This document shows, piece by piece, positions 10,796 to 19,783 of a DNA stretch of 64,000 nucleotides. A program made the position numbers and the translations under genes. Source of the stretch: Penicillus capitatus (lineage: Eukaryota; Chlorophyta); NCBI GenBank assembly GCA_965649825.1, contig OZ287696.1:1612001-1676000 (forward strand), in the 5' to 3' direction. The notes under the pieces were generated by a model. It did not search any database and was not told where the DNA came from. It worked only from the letters and a program-made list of their open reading frames with translations. How positions within the stretch are numbered: the stretch's first letter is position 1; every line of letters begins with the position of its first letter.

Positions 10796-11728
10796 TCAAA
10801 TCGAACAGAACAGTCCTCTTTTTTCTTCGACTGCTTGCTAGAAAGATTCGCGGATAAATAGCAGTCCTGAGGTGACGTGGTTTTTCGACTTCTGAGTAGC
10901 TGCAGGTAAAGGGATTCGACAAATGAAGGGAAATCGGCTAGAACTTGAAACAGCGCAGTGGCAGCGATCACGTTGTTTTCTCAAAAGAAGATGCAGACGG
11001 TCGACCTCGCGACTCGATGTTATCGGGGATGGAATCTCGCGTGCAATTCGTGCGTCCATCGTACGGTGCGTACGTGCTGCATCACAGGAACTGTTTTACC
11101 AAGTGTGAAGGTCATTGCTGAAACACACTTGGACGCAGCGACTCGGATTCGACCAGCGGCGACAGCTTTTCCCACACCGCCGTTCGTGCTCTCGTGGACG
11201 AGACGGACACGTGGTCCAGCGCCTCGTCGACTTCTGATTGTTGGACGGGAATGGACAGGCATGTATGTGATGGATGGCTTGAAAGTGTAGAGTCGGGAAT
11301 GGCCGCAATGGGATTCTGTCTCTTCCGAGTTCCGGGTTCTCGACTAGGAAACCGAATCTTTGGCTTGGGACTTGACTTCTGCGCCGTCGGATGCGTCTTG
11401 TTTCTTCAGACAGCCAGAGTCATAGCAGAGTGGGAACCGAGAAAAGGAAGAGTGCATGCTCGGATCACAGACAACGGGCAAGAGCCTGAGCAGAGAAGCC
11501 CCTTTGCCTTATGGACCTTCTCTTGTAAGCGACATTGTCTAAATACCATAACATCGTTTCCTGCAGATCGTATGTATCCTCGTTAATCACCATCATCATC
11601 TTTCTTACAATGATGTTTGTTGCCTTAGGATGCAACCTTCGCCAGAACTGACAATTGCAGTTTCTTTTTGGGACCGACATTGACAATGACCAAAAGATTC
11701 CGATCAAGGGCGGATCTTGGAGTATCGC
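10796..11728 (+). repeat. Tandem-unit block with small ORFs, copy B
   Basis: Homologous to 6357-7298. ORF 10923-11108 (61 codons, Arg-rich, MKGNRLELETAQWQRSR start) is open here. ORF 11284-11586 is nearly identical over 95 codons to the copy at 6866-7153. The block is fused at about 11729 to synthetase exon 5, giving a single frame (11655-12089) that joins about 24 block codons to the synthetase P-loop region. Confidence 0.6.
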
Positions 11729-12704
11729 CACAATCGTGTACACATCGGGGACGTCTGGTTTGCCGAAGGGCGTGGCATTGACCCATGCGAACATCCTCTA
11801 TCAGATCGACTGCTTCAAGGATATCTTGCAGCTGAGACCAACGGACCAGATTCTCTCGCTGTTGCCTCCTTGGCACATCTATGAACGGGCTATTGCATAC
11901 TACGTCTTCCAGAGCGGCTGTCGTGTCGTGTACACTGGAGTGAAGACACTGAAAAGCGATCTCAAGGCATATCCGACGGAGGCCTTCGTTACTGTGCCGC
12001 TCGTTCTGGACACACTCCACAAGACGGTGCGTCGAAAAGGCACGTCACGTAACACGAAGTTGAGCAACTGCAGATCATGCGCCGATTGAACAACGCATCG
12101 GTGCTGAAGAGAATGATTGGGTTGACCTTGCTGAAGGCATCGATGGCATGCGTTGCTGCACAGAGAGTGGTGGATGGAGTGGATATTCGATTTGCTCGGA
12201 CGCCTTGTCCCATTCCCGAACTGCTCAAGGCCCTTTTGCTGTCGTGGATCTTGATGCCGCTGAGACTCCTGGCAAACCATCTCGTTCATCGGTCCGACAG
12301 GGACCGAAAAGGGAAATCCATGACTGACGACGGTGTCTGTGTGTCGACAGGCCTATCAGGGCAGGACTGGGCGTCAAGGGCGTGATCATATCCGGGGGCG
12401 GATCTCTGGTGAGCCATCTCGATCTGTTCTTCGAAGCCATCGATCTGACCGTCCTGAACGGATGGGGCTTGACTGAGACATCTCCCGTTCTCTGCTGCCG
12501 TCGCTCGGACGCGCATCAAAACGTGCGAGGAACGGTGGGATACCCGATTCCGAATACGGAGATCAGAATCGTGGATCCGGATTCGACCAGAGACGTTCCC
12601 GATGGCACGCCTGGAACAGCGGAACCCCAGCTTCGTCAGTCACATGCACATTTCTGCCATTCGGGTGTTGGATCGTCCCTTGAGCATAGATGACGGTACC
12701 CTGA
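11729..12704 (+). pseudogene. Synthetase partial copy B (exons 5-7 plus part of 9), split by a retroelement
   Basis: The copy begins in exon 5 just before YTSGTSGLPKG and keeps introns 5 and 6 at the same places, so it arose by DNA duplication, not from cDNA. After GTPG an internal deletion jumps to exon 9 across the shared CCTGGA, removing exon 8 and breaking the frame (stop near 12691). The Ty3/gypsy element is inserted in the exon 9 remnant; the remaining exon 9 sequence resumes at 17668-17754. It lacks exons 1-4 and cannot encode an active enzyme. Confidence 0.85.
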
Positions 12705-12911
12705 TGTCATTACCAAGAACCCGAAGAAGGAAGAAGCAAAGAAGATGACATCATGACATGAAGCATGACGCAATCATGACGTCATGCTAGGGTATAAAAT
12801 GGGGGTAAAGCACGATCGATGTCTGTTCAAAAAACAGTATCACTTTGTTAAAACAACGCTTACGCTTTCATACGCCTCGCTCGTTCTACGAATACGTTTT
12901 ACGACATCACA
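12705..12911 (+). repeat. 5' LTR
   Basis: 207 bp with TG...CA ends. It contains a perfect TGACGTCA palindrome (CRE/bZIP-type site) at 12777-12784 and TATAAAA at 12793-12799, a plausible U3 promoter. No difference from the 3' LTR was seen by eye. Confidence 0.93.
12777..12799 (+). promoter_or_regulatory. LTR promoter: TGACGTCA plus TATA box
   Basis: TGACGTCA is followed 8 bp later by TATAAAA within the LTR. The same pair recurs in the 3' LTR (about 17533-17555), and the unrelated solo LTR at 18.7 kb also has TGACGTCA and a TATA-like run. This suggests use of a host bZIP-type activator; it is inference from motif only. Confidence 0.5.
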
Positions 12912-12913
12912 AA

Positions 12914-14737
12914 ATGGTTTCGGAGCCGCGAACCTCGAAGATTGACCTGGACGTTTTTACGTCCCTTCTCAGCTCAGCGGCCTTGGTTGAGGACGAGTAT
13001 CGTCCGAGGATCAAGTATGTGGTCCAACGCCTGGAACCGAGATCGCCGGCATTCGAACTTTTCCGGCAAGTAATTGAGGGCCTGGAGCCTCACTTTGCGA
13101 CTTCGGCAGCCTTCGACGCCGCGTTCGCTGGGCAGGACGACGCCCACCCTGCAGCTGTGCGTGCTATATTTCCACACGGCCACGTGGTGCGGAATGCCGG
13201 AAGCTACTGGAGGGTAGCTCGAGAAATGGTCATAGCCGCCTGTCCGGATCCAAGCCTCTCAGCCGAAGAGAAGCTGAATAAAATCTCGAAATCCAAGACG
13301 GAAAATTGGGGAGATTTTGTCGATAGGTATTTCGCAGCATGCACGGTGTCCACCGCTTCCAGAGAGAACCAGGTGAAGACACTTTACAAGAAGCTGCCAA
13401 TACACCTGAAGCGACTAATCATGCAGCTCCCACCAACGTCAACCCCGGCGGACATCAGAGGGTTGATACGTAATGTTAGTTTCTGGGAGTCTGGAATCCC
13501 AGCGAAAATTGAAATGGATGAGGACGCGATGGACATTGACCTGGGAATCGTGCAGGCCAATGTTGCTACAGACGGACGTGTCATTGGGAGAGATGGGGCA
13601 ATTAATTTTTCCGCCATTACAAATGCAGGAAGGGTAATGGTTGGGGCTCGGGAAATTTGCAAGACCTCAAGGAGGGAAGCACAAAACATGCTTAGATTCC
13701 TTCAAAGGATCTGCAGTGGGCAAGAACAGCCGGCCAACCAACGAAGGATGGCGAACAAGCCGAATAGATGGGGGGGAAGACGGGCTTTTGTGGCCGCCGA
13801 AGAAGGAATGCCAGAAGGGAGTGGAGAGCACATATGTGAGACGCTGAGTGAGGAAGGCCAAGAGGATGCCGAACAGGACTTGGCAAGGACCTACGCGGCA
13901 CAGACAACGGGCAAGGAGAGAGAGCGAAAAAGGGTGATGAAACTTGGACTGGTTTCACAGAGCCACCTTGGATACCCCAGGAGGATCGACGCTCTAGTAG
14001 ATACGGGGGCTGAGTCATCAATCATGTCTCTTGCTCTGGCGAAAGAGTTGGGTGTCAAGATCACGCCAAACAAGACACAATTGCTCCTCGCCCATGGGAA
14101 GACGGCGCAAGTGACAGGTGAATGCAACATAGAGGTGTCCATCGAGAAGGCGACACACCCAGCATTCACGTTGAACTGTTTGGTTCTGCCGAACCCGGGA
14201 TACGACCTGCTCATGGGTATAGACGCAATGACGAAAAACCAAATATCAGCTCACCCACACAACAGATCGGTGAGCATCAGGGGACGCAACATCAAGTGCC
14301 TGTTCGCTGGACCCAAGCTAGACAAGGAAGTCCAGAACGGAATAATCAAGGGGGAAGATGTTGGCAGGCTTACGGAACGGGTGGATCACCTTCCAGCAGT
14401 AAAGGGAAACAGGATCCAAGTGCCGCTCAACCGATCCATAGTTTTGGGACCCAACGAGACCCGTATGGTTAAGACGCCAATCATCATTCCAAGAGGGATG
14501 GTGCACCAACGCACACCAGTGGTTGCACCCCATTTTTCTGTGCACCTGGGGGTACAGTATGAGACGTTTTCTACCTTGACCCTGACCAACCATCGAAAGG
14601 AACCCGTCCGCATCACAGGGAAGACGACCATCTTTGAAATCCCGGCACGAGCCGGAGAAATTCTGACGATTCGGGACTGTAACGGACAGCAGAGACAACT
14701 GCGTGGGAACAAGCAGTCTTTTCCCAGACGGCAGTAG
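12914..14737 (+). CDS. Gag-protease polyprotein of the Ty3/gypsy element
   Basis: 607 residues from the first in-frame ATG, which overlaps the TGG primer-binding candidate. The frame is also open upstream into the LTR without an ATG. The N-terminal two thirds is helical and gag-like. No CCHC zinc knuckle is visible. The aspartic protease lies at about residues 350-450, with the active-site motif D-T-G-A-E-S-S and the later G-I-D-A-M segment. The C-terminal about 80 residues (PHFSVHLGVQY region) recur in the decayed element at 22.4-22.7 kb. It ends TAG at 14735-14737 and overlaps the pol open frame by 55 nt. Confidence 0.88.
   Translation: MVSEPRTSKIDLDVFTSLLSSAALVEDEYRPRIKYVVQRLEPRSPAFELFRQVIEGLEPHFATSAAFDAAFAGQDDAHPAAVRAIFPHGHVVRNAGSYWRVAREMVIAACPDPSLSAEEKLNKISKSKTENWGDFVDRYFAACTVSTASRENQVKTLYKKLPIHLKRLIMQLPPTSTPADIRGLIRNVSFWESGIPAKIEMDEDAMDIDLGIVQANVATDGRVIGRDGAINFSAITNAGRVMVGAREICKTSRREAQNMLRFLQRICSGQEQPANQRRMANKPNRWGGRRAFVAAEEGMPEGSGEHICETLSEEGQEDAEQDLARTYAAQTTGKERERKRVMKLGLVSQSHLGYPRRIDALVDTGAESSIMSLALAKELGVKITPNKTQLLLAHGKTAQVTGECNIEVSIEKATHPAFTLNCLVLPNPGYDLLMGIDAMTKNQISAHPHNRSVSIRGRNIKCLFAGPKLDKEVQNGIIKGEDVGRLTERVDHLPAVKGNRIQVPLNRSIVLGPNETRMVKTPIIIPRGMVHQRTPVVAPHFSVHLGVQYETFSTLTLTNHRKEPVRITGKTTIFEIPARAGEILTIRDCNGQQRQLRGNKQSFPRRQ
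14683..14737 (+). promoter_or_regulatory. Gag-pol overlap, candidate -1 frameshift zone
   Basis: The pol frame is open from just after a TAA at 14680-14682 to 17517, overlapping the gag-protease frame by 55 nt. Moving from gag (frame 2) to pol (frame 1) needs a -1 shift. TCTTTTCCC at 14717-14725 is the only run resembling a slip site and is not a canonical heptamer. Independent initiation at ATG 14788 is the alternative. Confidence 0.4.
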
Positions 14738-14787
14738 ACCAGCAGTCAGGGCTACTGTCGAGAAATCAGAAAACTGACTGCCGTAGT

Positions 14788-17517
14788 ATGGAACGACTGC
14801 TGACGAGATTCCCAGACGTCATCCGTGAAGGAATTGGGCGCTTCTTGGGATGGGAAGTCAGCGTTGCGGACGTACAAGGGCAGATCCATTCCGTCTCGAC
14901 CAAGGTCCCCTACACATTCTCCGCAGAGACAGCAGCGTGTAGGAAAGAGGTAGACCAATTAATCGAAGCGGGAGTTATACGAAGATTCCACGGGAAGCCA
15001 AAGCACGTGATCCCCTGGTTTTCCGTCGCAAAGAAAGACTCGCTCGAGAGGCGGGTGGTGCTCGATTTCAGAGGGCTGAACACACTTACTACGAGAAGAC
15101 CCGCCCTACCAATGCATCGGGAAGGGGCAGTCCAAGGTTTGTCTGGAATGTCGGTGTTCGCAAAATTCGACTTTAGACACGGGTTTTATCAAATCCCGCT
15201 GGCAGACGAGCTACAGCAATATTTCGTGACAGTATTTGACAAGCGGCCGTACGCGTTTACACGGCTGCCCATGGGATGGGTAAATTCCATGGCCCTTTTC
15301 GATCTGGCCGTACAGACGACGATTGCAGAAGTACGAGATCGACTGAGGGAACAAGGGATCAAGGCAGCAGTTGAAAGCTATGCTGATGACGTCTGCGTCG
15401 GCGCAATGACGAATGAAGATCTGGCAGCCGCAGTGGAACAGCTGATGTTGGCATACAGGCGGAATGGGTGGACAGCATCCCCAAAGAAATGTAGGTATGG
15501 GGAGCAAGAGATCGAATTCCTTGGCTACCGCTTCACTCAGAAGGGAGTGCTGCCACCAAAGGGAACTCTGCAACAACTGTTGGCTGCATCGCCACCCCAG
15601 AACAAGACTGAAGTCCGCTCTTTTCTCGGGCTCCTTCGCACGATACTCAGTTATTGCCGCAGCAACATCCGCAGTCTGGCAGCCCTGCAGAAGCTATCTC
15701 AAGCAGACACGGCAAGCATACAGCGTTACTGGAAAGAAGACCCATCCCGATGGACAACCATCATTCGCTCGCTCAGACAGGTCTGGTACAATCGACCAGA
15801 TACATCCGGACACGCCATGGATCTCTACGTCGACGCAAGTAGAGATGGATTTGGGTATGCTTTGTTTGATAGGGAGACCAGGAGGCTAATAAGAATGGGG
15901 GCTGGAGGATTCCAGCGTGACAAATTCCAATCGAGCGGGAAGGCAGAGCTCCTAGGCATGGAGAGATCTCTCAAAGAAGTCAGACACTTAATCCTGGGAA
16001 AGCAACTGACAGTATTCACTGATGCCACTGTGGTCAAGCAAGCGAGCGACACCAAGGATCAGAGCTTCCTTGTCCAGAGACACCTGGACACTCTCAATTT
16101 GGTCGCAGGACGCGTCAAGCACGTGGACGGAGTGGCTAACGTGATCGCGGACCTCCTCAGTCGAAGTCCGTGGTGGAGAGCCACCCTGGAGCAAGAAAAG
16201 CCAACCGTAGCAGCCCTCCAAGCACCCACTGACACTGGACACTGGCCAGATTGGTACACGCAAATGAAGGAATATCTACGCAGCGGGCGCTGCCCAGAAA
16301 ACGCCACACCACAGCAAAGGGCACGCCTGAAGCACAGAAGCAAGTACTTTCGCCTTCGCTCAGACAAGCTTGAATACTCAGCCGACGAGCTGACCTGGGT
16401 GCCATGCTGCCTCGACAGGAGAGAAGTGGACCAGTGGCTCCAACAAGCACACGAGCAGAGTGGGCACTATGGAATACACACGACAACTCAGAAGCTCCAG
16501 CAATTGGTTTACTTTCCCGACGCACCTGCGCGTGTCCGGCACTGGGTCCAGAGCTGCCCGCAGTGCCAACAGTTTGCCCGCCACGACGCACCGGTTGCCC
16601 AGTCTTTCAACACCTGGCAACAACTCAATCAGTGCGTCGGGCTGGATGTAGTCGGGCCCCTCAAGGCCGACGGCACATACAAATACATCATTGCAGCGGT
16701 GGACCTCTGTACCAGGTTCTGCCTCCTCTCTGCGACATCCACTGCCACAGCTGGCACCATTATCCGGCTCCTGGAACGCTGGGTATCTCTCTTTGGCAAC
16801 CCTGACAGCCTACAGACAGACAACGCGCCTGCTTTTGTCGGAAATCAACTCTCCGCTTGGATGTCCGCACGCGGTATCAAACGACGCAGTATTCCGGCAT
16901 ACCGCCCACAATGCAACGGCACGGTAGAACGGCTCAACCAGGAGGTCATCCGCCGCCTCCAACGCCTCCCCACACAAGGAAAATGGGCCAGATTTATCCC
17001 AGAAGTCCAAGCATTACTGAACGCCCATCCAAATGCGGTCACTCATCTCAGCGCCGCTCAAACCGCATTTGGGTATCAGCCACGCCTTCACTCTGCCCCG
17101 CCCGCCTCCCCTCTGCCGTCAGCCCCCATTGATCCCCCTCCCATACCGCATCGAGACACCCTGGCACTTCGCTGGACCACCATTGATGCACACATGACTC
17201 ATCAGCACCGACTACGCGCTACCAGGCCCCACCAAGACACTCTCTTCGAGCCCGGTCAGCTGGTGCTTCTCTTTGATCATCAACTTCACCAGACGCATGG
17301 CAACAAGTTGGCCCCTCAATGGCTCGGGCCATACCGCGTTCAAAAACGATACTCTTCACAATTGTACTACCTCACCTCTGACTCCCGCCCAAAGCCATTC
17401 CTAACTCATCGGGATCACCTCAGATCCTTCTATTCTCGGAGTCAAGCGCAGGGAAGCGATTGTCATTACCAAGAACCCGAAGAAGGAAGAAGCAAAGAAG
17501 ATGACATCATGACATGA
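14788..17517 (+). CDS. Pol polyprotein: reverse transcriptase, RNase H, integrase
   Basis: 909 residues from ATG 14788. RT: FDFRHGFYQI with the first catalytic Asp and the SYADD box. RNase H: YVDAS, the KAEL segment, FTDAT and the late Asp in NVIADLLSR. Integrase: the zinc-binding H-H-C-C unit ending C-P-Q-C, then D-V-V-G-P-L, Q-T-D-N-A-P-A and the glutamate in NGTVERLN, forming the D,D,E triad. A C-terminal GPYRV (GPY/F) module and HRDHLRSF follow. The stop lies 57 bases inside the 3' LTR, so the last residues are LTR-encoded. All catalytic residues looked for are present, so the element may be functional. Confidence 0.95.
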   Translation: MERLLTRFPDVIREGIGRFLGWEVSVADVQGQIHSVSTKVPYTFSAETAACRKEVDQLIEAGVIRRFHGKPKHVIPWFSVAKKDSLERRVVLDFRGLNTLTTRRPALPMHREGAVQGLSGMSVFAKFDFRHGFYQIPLADELQQYFVTVFDKRPYAFTRLPMGWVNSMALFDLAVQTTIAEVRDRLREQGIKAAVESYADDVCVGAMTNEDLAAAVEQLMLAYRRNGWTASPKKCRYGEQEIEFLGYRFTQKGVLPPKGTLQQLLAASPPQNKTEVRSFLGLLRTILSYCRSNIRSLAALQKLSQADTASIQRYWKEDPSRWTTIIRSLRQVWYNRPDTSGHAMDLYVDASRDGFGYALFDRETRRLIRMGAGGFQRDKFQSSGKAELLGMERSLKEVRHLILGKQLTVFTDATVVKQASDTKDQSFLVQRHLDTLNLVAGRVKHVDGVANVIADLLSRSPWWRATLEQEKPTVAALQAPTDTGHWPDWYTQMKEYLRSGRCPENATPQQRARLKHRSKYFRLRSDKLEYSADELTWVPCCLDRREVDQWLQQAHEQSGHYGIHTTTQKLQQLVYFPDAPARVRHWVQSCPQCQQFARHDAPVAQSFNTWQQLNQCVGLDVVGPLKADGTYKYIIAAVDLCTRFCLLSATSTATAGTIIRLLERWVSLFGNPDSLQTDNAPAFVGNQLSAWMSARGIKRRSIPAYRPQCNGTVERLNQEVIRRLQRLPTQGKWARFIPEVQALLNAHPNAVTHLSAAQTAFGYQPRLHSAPPASPLPSAPIDPPPIPHRDTLALRWTTIDAHMTHQHRLRATRPHQDTLFEPGQLVLLFDHQLHQTHGNKLAPQWLGPYRVQKRYSSQLYYLTSDSRPKPFLTHRDHLRSFYSRSQAQGSDCHYQEPEEGRSKEDDIMT

Positions 17518-17667
17518 AGCATGACGCAATCATGACGTCATGCTAGGGTATAAAATGGGGGTAAAGCACGATCGATGTCTGTTCAAAAAACAGTATCACT
17601 TTGTTAAAACAACGCTTACGCTTTCATACGCCTCGCTCGTTCTACGAATACGTTTTACGACATCACA
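17461..17667 (+). repeat. 3' LTR
   Basis: 207 bp, identical by eye to 12705-12911, followed by the right CTGA target duplicate. It carries the last 19 codons of pol. Confidence 0.93.
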
Positions 17668-18131
17668 CTGACAAGAACGATGAAGATACGAAGAGCAGCC
17701 ATCGCGGAGAAATTCAGAAAAGACGTTAATCTCCTCGAGAGAAGGCTCCGCTAACCGTCTGCCGGGAAAGGCAGGATGCCTTGCCTCTATGAGTTTGCAT
17801 CCTTCCGCTTCAAATCCTACGCCGCATCGGGGTGGGTATGTATCGCCTGTAGACCCAAAGAATGATCATGTAAAGTGCCGGAGTGTTATTTGCCGCCTTT
17901 CTGTGCGATGTGTGATAAAGTCTGCCTTATCCCTTCGACGGAAGTGGAGGTGGCAGTTGATTAAAACGCACAAACACAGTATCTTTCGTTCTACAGTGTG
18001 TCGATGTTTGCACAGTCAACTGGCCAGCCACCCATCAAAATCCAAGAAAAGAAACGCAATAGACATGTCCAGATTCAGTTGATGGTGGGTGTCCTGAAAT
18101 AAGGATCCCAAAGTGATAAATACGTAAAACT
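17668..18131 (+). repeat. Synthetase exon 9 remnant plus tandem-unit 3' flank, copy C
   Basis: 17668-17754 is the last part of synthetase exon 9, through the original stop, displaced by the retroelement. The rest is the unit's 3' flank, nearly identical to 5450-5830. Confidence 0.8.
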
Positions 18132-18746
18132 TCAGTTCGGCTTTATTCCTACGAGAGCAGGTCGAGTGGTCATCATCGGAATGCTAGGTGCCATCGACGG
18201 TCCGTTGCTCACAGGAATACCACCAGTCACTCCTACCGACATAAGAGGTTCTTCGATGCGTGGATTGCCGGTCACTATCGCCGACAATTGCGGCGCTTCG
18301 TCTTTGCGGCAGTTACCAAAACAGCAACACGAGGCAAAAGTCGCAATGAGAAGGGCCCACCAAGCAAGCCAGAACAGCGTAGAGAAAATAGCAGCAGCTC
18401 TTGTCATCTCTACTCTCTCTTCACAGTACCAGTTTTCGCCTATGGACCAATGTTTTTCGCAGTAGCATCTGTGGTCTCCGCATAAGTCGGCGTCAACTCG
18501 ACAGCATTCAAAGGAACTGCATTCACAGTCGACATGTTCCTTCTGACCGATGACCGATGTAATACACATCAGACCATACATCACCGCCGTAGCGGCGGAC
18601 AGCAAAATAGAAATTTTTGGAACGGCGCAGCAGCGACAACACTTTTGGCAAAAGTCGTCCATTGTAACGCGAACGAACAGAATAGTGATACAGCGGGTTT
18701 TTCGTGAGAGCGTGAAAATCGTAAACGTGTTAAAAGGAACTGTCAT
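18132..18746 (-). CDS. Cys-rich two-TM membrane protein, paralogue 3, with LTR-derived start
   Basis: The ancestral start, by comparison with paralogues 1 and 4, is the ATG at 18662, giving a 176-residue protein with the family layout. Its reading frame is open upstream into the solo LTR, whose ATG at 18746 would add 28 Leu/Thr/Phe-rich residues, making 204. The LTR's TATA-like run lies on the correct side to drive this strand. Loop Cys spacing and the S-C-C-C-F-G edge of helix 2 are intact and the tail ends in VGIKPN as in paralogue 4. Expression from the new start is inference. Confidence 0.72.
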   Translation of the reverse strand: MTVPFNTFTIFTLSRKTRCITILFVRVTMDDFCQKCCRCCAVPKISILLSAATAVMYGLMCITSVIGQKEHVDCECSSFECCRVDADLCGDHRCYCEKHWSIGENWYCEERVEMTRAAAIFSTLFWLAWWALLIATFASCCCFGNCRKDEAPQLSAIVTGNPRIEEPLMSVGVTGGIPVSNGPSMAPSIPMMTTRPALVGIKPN

Positions 18747-18866
18747 TTGACCAAAAATACCCTTTTTATATGCCAGCTTGCATGACGCGAAACCTCACGT
18801 CATGTTGACGTCATGCGATGCCTCGCTGGCAGCTTGAATGTAATTTCTCCCTTCAGTTCTACCACA
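18686..18866 (-). mobile_element. Solo LTR, second LTR family
   Basis: 181 bp starting TGATACAGC and ending TACCACA on the plus strand (TG...CA both ways), flanked by the 4-bp duplicate ATAG (18682-18685 and 18867-18870). The orthologous upstream region of paralogue 4 has the uninterrupted target GAATAGTCC. On the minus strand the LTR contains TGACGTCA and CATATAAAAAGG. Sequence differs from the 207-bp LTR. No internal element remains, so it is a product of LTR-LTR recombination. Confidence 0.82.
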
Positions 18867-19190
18867 ATAGTCCTCTTTTTCCTTCGACCACTTGTTAGTA
18901 GATTTGCGGATAAATCGCAGTCAGTCCTGAGGTGACGTGGTTTATCGACTTCTGATTAGCTGCAGGTAAAGGGATTCGACAAATGAAGGAAATTCGGCTA
19001 GAACTTGAAACAGCGCAGTGGCAGCGATCGCGTTTTCTTAGAAGAGGACGCAGAAGACCGACCTCGCGACTCGATGTTATCGGGGATGGAGTCTCGCATG
19101 CAATACGTGCGTCCATCGTACGGTGCGTACGTGCTGCATCACAAGAACTGTTTTACCAAGTGTGAAGGTCATTGCTGAAACACACTGACA
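18867..19190 (+). repeat. Tandem-unit block, copy C (truncated)
   Basis: Homologous to the other blocks up to AACACACT near 19186, where similarity stops. ORF 18983-19165 (60 codons) is open, as in copy B. From 19191 to 19783 the sequence is unique and I see no convincing gene. Confidence 0.6.
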
Positions 19191-19783
19191 TGGGCAAGTA
19201 CGTGACGGTGGTAGACGCAATAAAGTTTCTTACAAAGATCATCAATGTGACAATAATCCTCCTTTTATAGTGTTGGGTTGCATAGGTTCTGAGTAGGTTG
19301 TGGGTAGGTTCTGATGTGACGTGGCCATTAAGAGCTGTTTGGCCATCGGTGCCTCTTACGATGATGAGGCATTTATTGGACCATCATCCTTCAGCTCTTC
19401 GTCATCATGACAATCGCTTCCCTGCGCTGAACTCCGATTGAAAAAACGTCGTAGATGATCGCGATGTGCGAGAAAGGGTTTCTTGGAAGAAGAAGAAACG
19501 AAACGGTAAAGTTAGGAAGAAAATGTATCGTGAATCGTCTACGGTCCGAGCCACTGCGGAGGAAGCTAGTTGCCGTGCGTCTGTGTCGCACATTTGTTGT
19601 GGGACGCTTGTTGTCACGTCAAAGGGGTTTTTTGTGCTGTGAAAGGGTCTGTTTCTCTGGCTCTGCATGCGAGTTGAGTCAACTGTCTAGAAAGTCGTGT
19701 CACCGCACGCATACTTAATGGCGAATCTGAACCATTCAGGACCCTTGCTCCGAACACTGTAAGTCTTCCGCTGTTAAGTTCGT

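Larger units (their letters stand above)
12705..17667 (+). mobile_element. Intact Ty3/gypsy-type LTR retrotransposon
   Basis: The element is 4963 bp, bounded by two 207-bp LTRs that look identical by eye. The LTRs start TGTCATT and end CATCACA (TG...CA ends). A 4-bp target duplication, CTGA, is present at 12701-12704 and 17668-17671, and the interrupted synthetase sequence is continuous when the element is removed. Internal order is gag-protease, reverse transcriptase, RNase H, integrase, the order of Ty3/gypsy (Metaviridae-type). Identical LTRs and open frames indicate a recent insertion. A TGG primer-binding candidate lies at 12915. A strong polypurine tract was not obvious before the 3' LTR. 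Confidence 0.95.

Noticed and set aside
11465-11794. 109-codon antisense ORF across the block-synthetase junction
   Set aside because: It crosses a duplication junction and is antisense to coding similarity; no family features.
15211-15576. Long antisense ORFs inside gag and pol
   Set aside because: Shadows of the conserved RT frame.
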